A DNA stretch of 64,000 nt from Methanobacteriaceae archaeon (GCA_030656015.1 JAUSNX010000010.1:105835-169834), one strand, 5' to 3'; numbered from the stretch's first letter, positions 1-9,442 are shown. Notes: generated from the letters alone by a model not told the origin. Numbers and translations are program-made.

Positions 1-924
1 CATGAAAATTTTTGGATCATCAGAATTATCTATTTCCTTATCCCCATTTTTATCATTATTATTCTTATCTTTATCAAAATCTTTAAATATTTTTTCTTCA
101 AGTCCGTAGTCCATTTTATAATTATCCGCAATGTATTTGACAGCATTCCATGAGTTTTCAAGGTACTTCACTGCCAACTGGTGGTCACTTACTCCAGTGA
201 TATTCTGAAATGTTTTTACATTAATTCCTTTTAAATCAATCCCAATACGATTCATTCCAGAATCTATCAACTCATCGATGTATTTAGGAGTTAAAATAGT
301 TCCATTAGTATCAATATGAATATTAACATTCTTGTCATATCGTATGATTGAATTCAAAGTTTTTATGACCCATTTGCGGTTTAAAGTGCTTTCTCCTCCA
401 GAAAAAGCAATGGTATCTAAACCATGCAAATCCTGAAGTCCCAATAAAATTTGCGCTGTTTCTTCCGGTTCAAGTAAATTTCCCTTGCTGGTAAATGCTA
501 CCAGATCATTTTGACATTGGGGACATCTAAGATTACAGCCATGGGTGAAACAAATAGCTTCAATAGGTTCTAAATTTTTCTTTAAATTATAAGGAGTGCC
601 CACACCACCAACCCTATGGACCCCAAAACCACTGATCACCCTTAAAGGTGTTTTAAACTTCTTGAAAGTGTTAATTTGCATGCCATTTTCCAGGGGAGTG
701 TTGCAGGATAGAGCCATCTGACCATTTACTTCAATAACACAGGCCCAGCAACCTCCACAATCACATGGAACAAAAAGACACTCTTGTTTTGGTATTATAC
801 TTGATTCTTTAGGATCCTCACAAGAGAATTTAGAAATATTTATTCCTAACTGGTGAATGGCATCTTTAACCATACCTGAAGATTCTATTTCATTTCCATT
901 CACCATAACCTTAAAATTCTGCAT
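1..924 (-). CDS. Radical SAM protein with N-terminal [2Fe-2S]-type cysteine domain (3' end outside window)
   Basis: The reading frame is open from an ATG at 924 to the window edge, giving 308 codons with the C-terminus missing. The first ~80 residues carry Cys35, 49, 54, 56, 59, 62 and 74, a ferredoxin-like cluster that includes CDCGGCWAC. A radical SAM core follows, with the CX3CX2C cluster at Cys130, 134 and 137 (CNLRCPQC) and the SAM-binding motif SGGES about 40 residues later. The last ~30 visible residues are rich in Asp, Asn and Lys and probably form a linker. Family knowledge: the CX3CX2C cluster binds the [4Fe-4S] that cleaves SAM, and the N-terminal cluster may feed it electrons. The substrate is unknown. 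It is the first gene of a minus-strand transcript with AGGAG just before the start. Confidence 0.8.
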   Translation of the reverse strand, partial: MQNFKVMVNGNEIESSGMVKDAIHQLGINISKFSCEDPKESSIIPKQECLFVPCDCGGCWACVIEVNGQMALSCNTPLENGMQINTFKKFKTPLRVISGFGVHRVGGVGTPYNLKKNLEPIEAICFTHGCNLRCPQCQNDLVAFTSKGNLLEPEETAQILLGLQDLHGLDTIAFSGGESTLNRKWVIKTLNSIIRYDKNVNIHIDTNGTILTPKYIDELIDSGMNRIGIDLKGINVKTFQNITGVSDHQLAVKYLENSWNAVKYIADNYKMDYGLEEKIFKDFDKDKNNNDKNGDKEIDNSDDPKIFM

Positions 925-1010
925 ATAACTCCTCAAAAATTCTATTCCTCATAAAATGATGCTGATAATCATATTATATGAACATTCTACTCCTTATTCA
1001 CATTTTGAAT

Positions 1011-2075
1011 TTAATTAGTCAAATTATATCTTAAAAGAGCAGCCATTCCACCTAAAGCTTCTAATTGTTTTCCACCCTCATGTTCACTGCTTACCATGAT
1101 AACTTCCCCATTCATACGCTCTACCATATCCATAACTTTTTCTAAATCTTCCTGACGGACCATTTTATCAAGAACCAGCAACTGTTCTGCAGCACCAGCA
1201 TTAACTGCGTTTACCACCTGTTTTTTACCATAGGCGACTGCAGATGAAGATTTAGAAATTTGTTCTAAGACCTTATTTACCGAACGCATTTCCCAGGCCA
1301 CCCTGTTTTCAGCAGTTATTTTCTCAACAGTACCTTTCTTTAAAACTTCACCAATCCCTACTCTTCCACCAGTACCTGTGCTTTCTAAAATAGTTTTTTT
1401 GGCAATTTCAGGGTGTTTTTCGGTTAGATATGAATGAAAATCTCCTTTAACAAAACCTGGGCCTGCGATAACTATAGTTTGGACTTCTTTGAATTTTTTT
1501 AATGCATCCACTACGGTTTCATAGAATAGAACAACGTTTTTTCGCCTATCCTTTTGTTCAATTCTTTTTCCAGATATGTGTCCAATTAAAGGACCATAAT
1601 ATTCCACACCAAACTGTCTTATAAGACCCATATCTGCGGCGTCATCCTCTAAAACAAGAATTATGGCAGACAATTTTTTTGAAGCTTCAATAGCTTGTTT
1701 TAATCTCTTAATGGTCCATCTCGACCATTTTTCCTTCATTATGCGAATAGGAATATTTAGTTTTATTTCTAGGGTGTGGTGTGAACCTAATGGTATTAGA
1801 TCCTCAGGGCCTTTTTCAATTACGCCTGTGGCCCTCAGTTTACCCGTGTAAATATGAAAATTAAGGCTTTCAACCAGTACGCCCAGGTAAAAAGTTTTTT
1901 TGATTCCTCTATCACTTCTAATTTTTTCTCCAGAGGTATCTTGAATCCTGCGAGTCGTTTTTGAGGAAATGATATCATTTTTTTCAATTATGTGAGATAA
2001 ATGCCATAAATCATCCAATGTCTCAGGAACCAGCTCTATAACGCCTTTTTTCATATCCTGATATACTATACGCAT
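1011..2075 (-). CDS. pelA: mRNA surveillance protein Pelota (Dom34 homologue)
   Basis: The 354-residue product matches archaeal Pelota along its whole length: an N-terminal Sm-like domain (about 1-130), then two eRF1-like domains (about 135-255 and 260-350). Like other Pelota proteins it has no GGQ peptide-release motif. It rescues stalled ribosomes in the cytoplasm together with aEF1A and ABCE1. The ATG at 2075 is preceded by GAGGT at good spacing. It lies downstream of a TATA-like element around 2134-2142 (minus strand) and is transcribed away from the DUF5518-type gene. Confidence 0.95.
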   Translation of the reverse strand: MRIVYQDMKKGVIELVPETLDDLWHLSHIIEKNDIISSKTTRRIQDTSGEKIRSDRGIKKTFYLGVLVESLNFHIYTGKLRATGVIEKGPEDLIPLGSHHTLEIKLNIPIRIMKEKWSRWTIKRLKQAIEASKKLSAIILVLEDDAADMGLIRQFGVEYYGPLIGHISGKRIEQKDRRKNVVLFYETVVDALKKFKEVQTIVIAGPGFVKGDFHSYLTEKHPEIAKKTILESTGTGGRVGIGEVLKKGTVEKITAENRVAWEMRSVNKVLEQISKSSSAVAYGKKQVVNAVNAGAAEQLLVLDKMVRQEDLEKVMDMVERMNGEVIMVSSEHEGGKQLEALGGMAALLRYNLTN

Positions 2076-2431
2076 TATTCTACCTCTTTTTAAATGAAAT
2101 TAAATTATTAATATTTTAGTTCTGAAGTTTTTAATTTATTATAAATTAATTAGTTATACTTTCAAGCAATTATTTACTAAGTTCAATTTTAATATTAATC
2201 AGAAGTTATATCTATTTATTTTTAATTTATAAATAATATTTAATTTAAATACTGAAAATCGGTTATTTATTATAAACAATATTGATTTTTAAATTTTTTT
2301 AGATAAATGAATATAAATGAAGGAATTAAGTAAGAATAAAAAAAGAATAAATGAATAAATAATATAAAATGTTAATTAATTGAATATAAAATAAGCTTCT
2401 AAATAATTAGTATTTACAAGGAGAGCGAAAA
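2076..2431. other. AT-rich divergent intergenic region
   Basis: This 356-bp spacer separates the divergent pelA and the small membrane protein gene. It is nearly pure A/T with TATA-like stretches on both strands and AAGGAG just before 2432. I see no RNA gene and no ORF with coding character. Confidence 0.6.
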
Positions 2432-2797
2432 ATGAGTGATTATTCGGCAGGCTCTGCTGTTTTCGTTAGCATTATCATAGGTTTTATAATCTCAGTATTC
2501 TTTGATGGCATATTTGCCATTGCTGTTACCGGTTTCATGGCCACTTACTTAACCCGTTATAAAGAAAGACACACCATTGTTGGTGCTATTGCTGCTCTTA
2601 TTTTGGGAGTTCTGGTTTTCTTTTTAAACGGCATATTTAGAAGTCCTGAAATGCCTTACAAAATATCATCATTAGTAACCGTTGATTTAGGAAGTTTTAT
2701 CACGGGTTTTATAATATTATGTTTATTGAGCTTTGGTTTAGGGGCTCTAACCGGGTTTATTGCTAGTAAAGCAGCTAAAAATAAAGCTCCCAGCTAA
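2432..2797 (+). CDS. Small multi-pass membrane protein, DUF5518-like
   Basis: The 121-residue protein has three or four hydrophobic segments (about 8-35, 48-68 and 84-112) with short polar loops and a lysine-rich C-terminus. Glycine-rich helices such as GFIISVFF and GFIILCLL are typical of the small DUF5518-type membrane proteins common in Methanobacteriales; the family call is from memory of that pattern. A strong AAGGAG lies 8 bases before the ATG. Function is unknown. It stands alone, 70 bp before tyrA on the same strand. Confidence 0.7.
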   Translation: MSDYSAGSAVFVSIIIGFIISVFFDGIFAIAVTGFMATYLTRYKERHTIVGAIAALILGVLVFFLNGIFRSPEMPYKISSLVTVDLGSFITGFIILCLLSFGLGALTGFIASKAAKNKAPS

Positions 2798-2867
2798 TTC
2801 GTTGTGATGAACATTTTATGAATATTAAATATGAAAATTAACAATTTTAATATATTTTGAGGTTAAA

Positions 2868-4172
2868 ATGAAAATTGCCATAATAGGTGGTACTCGAGGA
2901 TTGGGAATGTGGATAGCTTCTTTTTTAAAAGAAAAAGGCTTTCAGGTTACCATTACATCTAGAGATGAGCTTAGTGGAAACGCTATTTCTAAAAAACTAG
3001 ATGTTAAATACAGCAGTGATAATCAAAAAGTTGCTGGTGAAAGTGATATAGTTATAATATCTGTGCCCATTGAGAGTACAGAATCTGTAATTAAGCAAGT
3101 GGCACCCCATATGAGCAAAGGTTCACTTTTAATGGATGTAACTTCTGTAAAAGAAAAACCAGCCATTTTGATGCATGAATATCTTGCAGAAGGTGCTTAC
3201 TTTTTACCATCCCACCCCATGTTTGGCCCACGGGTAAGGTCCCTGGAAGGGCAGGTGATTGTTCTTACACCTTTGCAGGAATCTGAATGGTTTGAAACTA
3301 TTTTTAAATTTCTAGAAGATCATAAAGCAAGGGTTTTAGTAACCACACCTGAAAAACATGACGAAATGATGAGTGTGGTTCAAGTACTAACCCATTTTGC
3401 ATATATCAGCATATCATCTGCTATAAAAAAACTCAATTTGGATATTAAAGAATCCAGAAAATTTGCCAGCCCCATATATAATCTCATGCTTGATATCATA
3501 TCCCGAATTGTGGCCCAAAATCCCTATTTGGTTTATTCCATACAGACTCAGACAGATTACGCTTATCAAGCTCGAGAAATATTTATGGAAACTATTAATG
3601 AGCTTAATGATATGTTAATTAACAATAATCAGACTAAATTTGTTAATGCCATGAGCTCTGCTGCTAAAAATATGGATGATATTGAGGCAGCATTAGGTAG
3701 ATCTGATAAAGTTATTTCTGCACTTAATCAAGAAATAAGTGCTCTTAAAGAATCAATTAATAGTGAAGTATTTCTTCGCCATATTTATTCTGGAAAAACA
3801 CACTACGGAATTCTAAAAGAGATATCGCCCGATTTTGTGACTCTGATTTCTGGTAAAAAGACTTTAAAGTTAAAGATCGCTAATATTGAAGTTTTATCTC
3901 CTTCCCAAGTGCAAGATTGGAAATTAAACAATTTAAAACAATATGAATACCATATTTCTGTCATTTTTCCATCCCATTGCGATCCTCAAATCATAGCTTC
4001 CGCTATTTCTAATTTGGAAGGAGTGGTCAGCACATCTGTAATGGATATTTATCAAGGCGAACAAATTGATGACAATCAAATAAGCATCACCTTCAGTTAT
4101 AAAGTCCTGGAGGCTCGTTTTGTTAGGGAAGTTGAAAATCTTCTAAAAGGATTTGGGGCCATTATAAGGTAA
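2868..4172 (+). CDS. tyrA: Prephenate dehydrogenase (TyrA) with extra C-terminal domain
   Basis: The N-terminus has a Rossmann NAD(P) site (MKIAIIGGTRGLGMWIAS). The substrate region SHPMFGPRV at about residue 113 is typical of TyrA dehydrogenases. A helical dimerisation domain follows (about 160-290). The reaction is oxidative decarboxylation of prephenate to 4-hydroxyphenylpyruvate in tyrosine synthesis. At 434 residues it is longer than the ~280-residue catalytic unit. The last ~75 residues form an alpha/beta domain ending in VENLLKGFGAIIR that looks like a ferredoxin-fold regulatory module (see findings). The ATG is preceded by GAGGT. Confidence 0.9.
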   Translation: MKIAIIGGTRGLGMWIASFLKEKGFQVTITSRDELSGNAISKKLDVKYSSDNQKVAGESDIVIISVPIESTESVIKQVAPHMSKGSLLMDVTSVKEKPAILMHEYLAEGAYFLPSHPMFGPRVRSLEGQVIVLTPLQESEWFETIFKFLEDHKARVLVTTPEKHDEMMSVVQVLTHFAYISISSAIKKLNLDIKESRKFASPIYNLMLDIISRIVAQNPYLVYSIQTQTDYAYQAREIFMETINELNDMLINNNQTKFVNAMSSAAKNMDDIEAALGRSDKVISALNQEISALKESINSEVFLRHIYSGKTHYGILKEISPDFVTLISGKKTLKLKIANIEVLSPSQVQDWKLNNLKQYEYHISVIFPSHCDPQIIASAISNLEGVVSTSVMDIYQGEQIDDNQISITFSYKVLEARFVREVENLLKGFGAIIR

Positions 4173-4554
4173 TTTATTTTATTATTTTTATTATTATATT
4201 CATTCAAGATAATTTTAGAATTTATTTAATTTTAAAATCAAATTACTTTTTTAATAAAACTTTTTTACCTATTTTTTAAATTTTCAGGATTATTTTTTTA
4301 TAGGATAATTTATGAAAAAAATCCGCATTTCATATATAACTACCGAAATATTTATAAGTAATGAACATATATTGTATTATAGTAACAAAAGTTTACTAAA
4401 AGATTTTGCAAAGAATTGTTTTGATTTAGTTTGAAATAGAATTAATCTTAAATAAATTGCATAATCCAATTACAAATACTAAAATTATATTTTATACTAA
4501 AAACAAATAATTAATAAAAATTACTTATTAAAAGCATAAAAGCGGGGTGTTTTT
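4173..4554. other. Intergenic region with cdc48 promoter and long leader
   Basis: This 382-bp AT-rich spacer lies between tyrA and the cdc48-like gene. It holds the BRE/TATA element listed separately and about 175 bases of presumed 5' leader. I see no ORF or structured RNA with confidence. Confidence 0.5.
4345..4357 (+). promoter_or_regulatory. BRE/TATA promoter element upstream of the Cdc48-like gene
   Basis: GAAATATTTATAA matches the archaeal BRE (purine/A-rich) followed by a TTTATA-type TATA box. Initiation about 25 bases downstream would leave a leader of roughly 175 nt before the ATG at 4555. The position is inferred from the motif alone. Confidence 0.45.
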
Positions 4555-6762
4555 ATGGATAAAAAAGAGATGAATTTAAAAGTTGCTGAAGCTTTATCTC
4601 AATCAGATGTTGGTAGATCAATAGCAAGGATAGATCCAGCATGCATGCAAAAAATGGATCTTCTAGACGGGGACATAATTGAAATAAGTGGGAAAAAAAT
4701 TGCTGCCGCAGCAGTAATATCTTCCCAATCAGACATAGGTCTGGGAATAATAAGAATAGATGGATATATGAGAAAAAATGCTGGTGCTTCCATTGGAGAA
4801 GAAGTTACTGTGCGTAGAGCAGAAGTAAAAGATGCTCAAAAAGTAGTTCTAGCGCCAGTAGAACATGAAATAATGGTAAGGGGGGATGTGAGGTCTGCAT
4901 TCCTTAACCGAGCACTGGTTAAAGGAGACATAATTGTATCCGGAATAAGACAACAACAAGCTCCGAGTAGAATGCCAGGTAGCGGAAGTTTATTTGATGA
5001 ATTTTTCCGAGATATGGTGGACGTATCCCCTCTTGGAGAAATAAAGCTGGCCGTGGTGTCCACCAAGCCCAGTGGAGTAGTTAAAGTAACTCAAATGACT
5101 GAAGTGGAAATTCAGACATCACCCGTAGATGTTTCTAAAATCGAAGGTGTTAAAAACCTGGTTGATGTGACTTATGAGGATATCGGAGGCCTCAAAGAAG
5201 AAGTTAAGAAAGTAAGGGAAATGATAGAGATACCCTTAAAGAGACCCGAACTCTTTGAAAGATTAGGAATCTCACCACCTAAAGGTGTGCTTATGCATGG
5301 TCCTCCAGGAACAGGAAAAACTTTGCTGGCCAAAGCCGTGGCCAATGAGAGTGACGCTCACTTCATAACCATAAACGGACCAGAAATCATGAGTAAGTAT
5401 GTTGGAGGGTCAGAAGAACGGTTAAGAGAGTTCTTTGAAGAAGCAGAAGAAAATGCGCCGTCAATCATATTCATTGATGAACTGGATGCCATTGCACCAA
5501 AAAGAGAAGAAGTTAGTGGTGAGGTGGAACGCAGAATTGTAGCCCAATTACTGACCTTAATGGATGGTCTTAAAGCTAGAGGACAGGTTGTTGTTATTGG
5601 GGCAACAAATAGGCCAGATGCACTTGATGGTGCTTTAAGAAGACCAGGTAGATTTGATAGGGAAATTGAAATCGGAGTGCCTGATAAAGAAGGTCGAAAA
5701 GAAGTACTGGAGATTCATACTCGAGGTATGCCCCTAGATGAAAATGTGGATCTTGACGAAATATCCACCATAACCCACGGATTTGTTGGCGCCGATCTTG
5801 AATCACTCTGTAAAGAGTCAGCCATGCGAGTTCTCCGCCGAGTACTACCAGATATTAAAACAGACGAAGAAATTCCTAAAGAAATCTTAAAGAAGATGAT
5901 TGTAAATAAATCAGACTTCAAAGAGGCTTTAAAAGAAATTCAACCATCTGCACTTAGAGAAGTTCTGGTACAGGTCCCAGATATTAAGTGGGACGATATA
6001 GGTGGACTAGACTGTGCTAAGCAAGAACTCAAAGAAGCTGTAGAATGGCCTTTAAAGTATCCAGAAAACTTCGAGAAGTTTGGAGTAAGGCCACCTAAAG
6101 GCGTCCTCATTCATGGTTCCCCAGGTACTGGAAAAACCCTCCTGGCCCAGGCAGTAGCCAATGAAAGTGATGCTAACTTTATATCTGTTAAAGGTCCTGA
6201 ATTACTATCTAAATGGGTAGGGGAATCTGAAAAAGGTGTTAGGGAAGTTTTCAAAAAGGCCAGACAAACAGCCCCAACTGTAATCTTCTTTGATGAAATA
6301 GATTCCATTGCTGCAACCAGAAGCGGTTCATCATCAGATTCAGGGGTTACTCAGAGAGTTGTAAATCAACTGCTTACTGAAATCGATGGTATGGAAGAAT
6401 TACAAGATGTATCCGTTATTGCTGCTACTAATCGACCAGACATGCTGGACTCTGCTCTTCTAAGACCTGGAAGGTTTGATAGGCATGTCGAAGTAGGAGA
6501 TCCTGATGAAAAAGGCAGACTGGCCATATTTAAGGTCCATACCAAAAAAATGCCTCTGGATGACGATGTGGAAATTGAAAAACTTGCCAAATCCAGTGCA
6601 GGATATGTCGGTGCAGATATAGAATCTGTGTGCCGGGAAGCAGCCATGTTAACTCTAAGGGATAATCTGGATGCAGAAACTGTTACTATGGCCTACTTCA
6701 AAAAAGCCATGGAAAAGGTAAAACCAGCAAAAAACGAAACTGAAATGGTTCAGTACCATTAA
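4555..6762 (+). CDS. Cdc48/VAT-type AAA+ ATPase
   Basis: This 735-residue protein is a hexameric protein unfoldase. It has an N-terminal double-psi beta-barrel substrate/adaptor domain (about 1-190) and two AAA modules. D1 has Walker A GPPGTGKT at about 249-256 and Walker [10 protein letters not shown] near 303. D2 has Walker A GSPGTGKT at about 521-528 and Walker [10 protein letters not shown] near 575. Arginine-finger regions ([10 protein letters not shown] and [10 protein letters not shown]) are intact. It acts in the cytosol, presumably feeding the 20S proteasome. The D2 P-loop has Ser where Pro is usual, and the C-terminus VQYH only approaches the HbYX proteasome-docking motif. The ribosome-binding site is GGGGTG. 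Confidence 0.96.
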   Translation: MDKKEMNLKVAEALSQSDVGRSIARIDPACMQKMDLLDGDIIEISGKKIAAAAVISSQSDIGLGIIRIDGYMRKNAGASIGEEVTVRRAEVKDAQKVVLAPVEHEIMVRGDVRSAFLNRALVKGDIIVSGIRQQQAPSRMPGSGSLFDEFFRDMVDVSPLGEIKLAVVSTKPSGVVKVTQMTEVEIQTSPVDVSKIEGVKNLVDVTYEDIGGLKEEVKKVREMIEIPLKRPELFERLGISPPKGVLMHGPPGTGKTLLAKAVANESDAHFITINGPEIMSKYVGGSEERLREFFEEAEENAPSIIFIDELDAIAPKREEVSGEVERRIVAQLLTLMDGLKARGQVVVIGATNRPDALDGALRRPGRFDREIEIGVPDKEGRKEVLEIHTRGMPLDENVDLDEISTITHGFVGADLESLCKESAMRVLRRVLPDIKTDEEIPKEILKKMIVNKSDFKEALKEIQPSALREVLVQVPDIKWDDIGGLDCAKQELKEAVEWPLKYPENFEKFGVRPPKGVLIHGSPGTGKTLLAQAVANESDANFISVKGPELLSKWVGESEKGVREVFKKARQTAPTVIFFDEIDSIAATRSGSSSDSGVTQRVVNQLLTEIDGMEELQDVSVIAATNRPDMLDSALLRPGRFDRHVEVGDPDEKGRLAIFKVHTKKMPLDDDVEIEKLAKSSAGYVGADIESVCREAAMLTLRDNLDAETVTMAYFKKAMEKVKPAKNETEMVQYH

Positions 6763-6772
6763 GTTTTAAACA

Positions 6773-6803
6773 AAGAAGAGAATTAAAATCTCTTCTTAAT
6801 TTT
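6773..6803 (+). terminator. Hairpin plus T-run terminator of the Cdc48 gene
   Basis: A perfect 9-bp inverted repeat (AAGAAGAGA / TCTCTTCTT, 7-base loop) starts 11 bases after the stop codon and is followed by a T-rich run. This resembles a bacterial intrinsic terminator; archaeal termination needs mainly the U-tract. Confidence 0.65.
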
Positions 6804-6848
6804 TTATTAATTTAATTTTGTTATTAATTTAATTTTGTTATTAATTTT
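6804..6848. repeat. 17-bp direct tandem repeat, about 2.6 copies
   Basis: TTATTAATTTAATTTTG occurs at 6804-6820 and 6821-6837 exactly, and a third partial copy follows. It is a low-complexity AT-rich array immediately after the terminator and probably arose by slippage. Confidence 0.7.
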
Positions 6849-7198
6849 CGTTTAATTAATTAATTCTGCTATTTTTTAAAATAATTAATTTTAAATAATT
6901 TTTACTCATTTTCGGATAAAATAAATCACTGAATCACCACAAAATCAAAGCACAGTTCAAGAACTGATATTTATTATATTTATAATTTTAAATCCATTCA
7001 TAAATATATTTTAAACAAGTTAATATATTTCAATAAAATATTTTTAAATTAAATGGCTAATAAATAATGTCCTAATAAAGAAAATATTTATAGAAATTAA
7101 AGTGATATTAAACTATTGAAATAAATAATAGAAATATAATAAGATTCCTTTAAAAAAAATCATCTTGATATGAATTATTAAAAAATAACGGTGATACA

Positions 7199-8452
7199 AT
7201 GCCCTATGATGTAAAAGATATTTCACTAGCACCCCAAGGTAAACAAAAAATAGAATGGGTACAAAAACACATGCCTGTTTTAGAGCACATTAAAAAAGAA
7301 TTTGAAAAAACCAAACCTTTTGAAGGGATCACCATTGCCTCTTGTCTGCATTTAGAACCTAAAACCATTAATTTAGGGCTAACCTTGCAAGCTGGAGGGG
7401 CTGAAGTAGCTATGACTGGATGTAATCCTCTTTCAACCCACGATGATGCCACTGCTGCTGGAGCAGCCCTTGGATTGAATATGTACGGCTGGAGAGAAGA
7501 AACTAACGAGGAATACTATCAAAACATTCATAAAGTTCTTGATCACGACCCGGACATTTTAATTGATGACGGAGCAGACATGATCTTTTTAGTTCATAGA
7601 GAAAGAAAAGAGCTTTTAAGCAAAATTAAAGGTGCTTGTGAAGAAACCACCACTGGAATCCATCGTTTAAAGAGCATGGCTGAAGACGGAGCATTAAAAT
7701 TCCCAGTTATGGCTGTGAATGATGCCTATACTAAATATCTTTTTGATAATAGATATGGAACCGGACAATCCACCTTTGATTCAATCATGGGAGCCACCAA
7801 TATGTTAATCGCGGGTAAAACCGTGGTAGTATGTGGTTACGGTTGGTGTGGAAGAGGAGTTGCTATGCGTGCTCTGGGATTAGGCGGCAATGTTATAGTC
7901 ACTGAAATAGATCCAATAAGAGCCCTTGAAGCTAAAATGGATGGATTTAGAGTTATGCCGGTTCGAGAAGCCGTTAAACAAGCAGATATCCTTTTGACAG
8001 TGACTGGAAATATTGATGTTGTATCTGGAGATGACTTTAAATACATGAAAGATGGGTGTGTTATGGCCAATTCTGGACACTTTAACGTGGAAATAAACCA
8101 AGATGATATAAGAAAACTTTCAGTGTCCGAGAAAAAGGTTAAAGTAGACATTGATGAATTTGAAATGGAAGATGGGCGTTTATTATACTTGTTAGCTGAT
8201 GGAAGATTAGTTAATTTAGCATCAGAAAGAGGTCAAGGTCATCCCGCAGAAATCATGGATCTGAGTTTTGCTATGCAGGCTCTTTCAGCCAAACATATAT
8301 TAAATGAAGATTTGAATCATGGTGTGCACCGGGCCCCTGATGAACTCGACTTCAGTGTAGCTAAATTAAAACTTGCTGCCATGGATATTGAAATAGATGA
8401 ATTAAGTCCTCGCCAAATTGATTATTTAGATAATTGGGAAGAAGGAACTTAG
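7199..8452 (+). CDS. ahcY: S-adenosyl-/S-inosyl-L-homocysteine hydrolase
   Basis: The 417-residue protein has the SAHH arrangement: substrate domain with CLHLEPKT and GCNPLSTHDD near the N-terminus, then an NAD domain with the Rossmann motif GYGWCGRGVA at about residue 213 and acidic ITEIDP after it. It hydrolyses the thioether product of SAM-dependent methylation to homocysteine and a nucleoside. The C-terminus ends in LDNWEEGT and lacks the Lys/Tyr-rich tail of eukaryotic SAHH. A methanogen homologue has been reported to act on S-inosylhomocysteine, so adenosine versus inosine specificity cannot be settled here. It is a single-gene unit with a TATA-like element near 7085 and GGTGAT before the start. 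Confidence 0.93.
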   Translation: MPYDVKDISLAPQGKQKIEWVQKHMPVLEHIKKEFEKTKPFEGITIASCLHLEPKTINLGLTLQAGGAEVAMTGCNPLSTHDDATAAGAALGLNMYGWREETNEEYYQNIHKVLDHDPDILIDDGADMIFLVHRERKELLSKIKGACEETTTGIHRLKSMAEDGALKFPVMAVNDAYTKYLFDNRYGTGQSTFDSIMGATNMLIAGKTVVVCGYGWCGRGVAMRALGLGGNVIVTEIDPIRALEAKMDGFRVMPVREAVKQADILLTVTGNIDVVSGDDFKYMKDGCVMANSGHFNVEINQDDIRKLSVSEKKVKVDIDEFEMEDGRLLYLLADGRLVNLASERGQGHPAEIMDLSFAMQALSAKHILNEDLNHGVHRAPDELDFSVAKLKLAAMDIEIDELSPRQIDYLDNWEEGT

Positions 8453-8660
8453 TTCCTTTTATTATTTTTTTTAAAGATTTTTTATTGAATATAAAATAAT
8501 TGATTCAAAGCATAATTTGATAATTGATTTTAGATATCCGTATTCCACCATAGGTTATTAGTTTAATGATATTTCTCTTAAGTAGATAGTTTAGATAGTT
8601 GAATTGATTTTAAAGCATTCTAAAATGTAATTTTCAGTTTACATAGCAGAAGGAGATTTA

Positions 8661-9308
8661 ATGAGTTTTTTCAAACTTATAGATAAAGGGCCGGGAATTA
8701 AGCGACTTTTTGTAGGTGGAGTTCATGGGAAAGAAGGATTTAGTACTATTAAAGCTTTAAAAAGAATTCAAAGCTCTGATGTTAAAACCGGCCAACTTAT
8801 TATTTATAATTGTGATCAAAGCAAGTATATAAGCACCTTAGATAGCAATTATTATCAAAGTAAAATGGGAAAAGAAATTTTAAGGTTAATAAACTATTAC
8901 CGGCCCGAAATGTATGTGGAAACTCATTGTTATCATCATAAAAGCTATGAAAAACTGATTGACCTCCACCGTGAAGAAATATCGGGTGTTCCTCCTTTAA
9001 TTGAGCTTGAAAAAGGAGTTTTAATGGGATCTGTATCACCTTACCTAAGAACTAGTTCATTTAAAAGAGAAGATATTTGTTTAACCTTGGAAATGCCTTG
9101 TATTACAAATAATGATTGTTCTTATCCAAAAAATAAATGTCAAAATCCAGAAGAATCTTTAGATATATATTTAAAAATTCTTAAAATTCTTGCAGAGTCC
9201 AATAATAGGTCAGAGTTGGAAACAAATATCTCTAAATATTATCCTCAGCAAGTAAAAACCGCCAGACATTATGCTCGTAAATTTTTTGGAGAATATCCAC
9301 CATTTTAA
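8661..9308 (+). CDS. DUF2119 family protein, putative zinc peptidase/deacylase-like
   Basis: This 215-residue cytosolic protein resembles the methanogen-specific DUF2119 family. Near the N-terminus GGVHGKEG provides His22 and Glu25 in an HxxE arrangement; His89 lies in VETHCYH; Glu144 lies in LTLEMPC. This order (HxxE, later His, later Glu in a TxE context) is that of M14 carboxypeptidases and aspartoacylase/AstE-type zinc hydrolases, where two His and one Glu bind zinc and the last Glu is the general base. The function is otherwise unknown and the zinc assignment is an inference. AAGGAG precedes the ATG. It lies between ahcY and the helicase as a separate unit. Confidence 0.7.
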   Translation: MSFFKLIDKGPGIKRLFVGGVHGKEGFSTIKALKRIQSSDVKTGQLIIYNCDQSKYISTLDSNYYQSKMGKEILRLINYYRPEMYVETHCYHHKSYEKLIDLHREEISGVPPLIELEKGVLMGSVSPYLRTSSFKREDICLTLEMPCITNNDCSYPKNKCQNPEESLDIYLKILKILAESNNRSELETNISKYYPQQVKTARHYARKFFGEYPPF

Positions 9309-9442
9309 TTTTATTTAATTTCATCAATCCCAATTATCTAAAAAAACTAAAAATTTCTAATACCTATTGAATAAAAATTCATAGAATGATGGAGGCATAT
9401 CCATAATATCAATATATTTCAAATCTTCTTAAACTCGTTGAA

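Larger units (their letters stand above)
6763..7198. other. Intergenic region after cdc48: terminator, tandem repeat, ahcY promoter
   Basis: This 436-bp spacer holds the hairpin terminator of the Cdc48 gene, a short 17-bp tandem repeat, and a TATA-like AAATATTTATAG at about 7081-7093. That element is the likely promoter of the homocysteine-hydrolase gene. No further gene is seen. Confidence 0.6.

Noticed and set aside
6804..6848. Tandem repeat considered as a CRISPR-like array
   Set aside because: The 17-bp units are directly adjacent with no spacers and are low-complexity AT; no cas genes are present.
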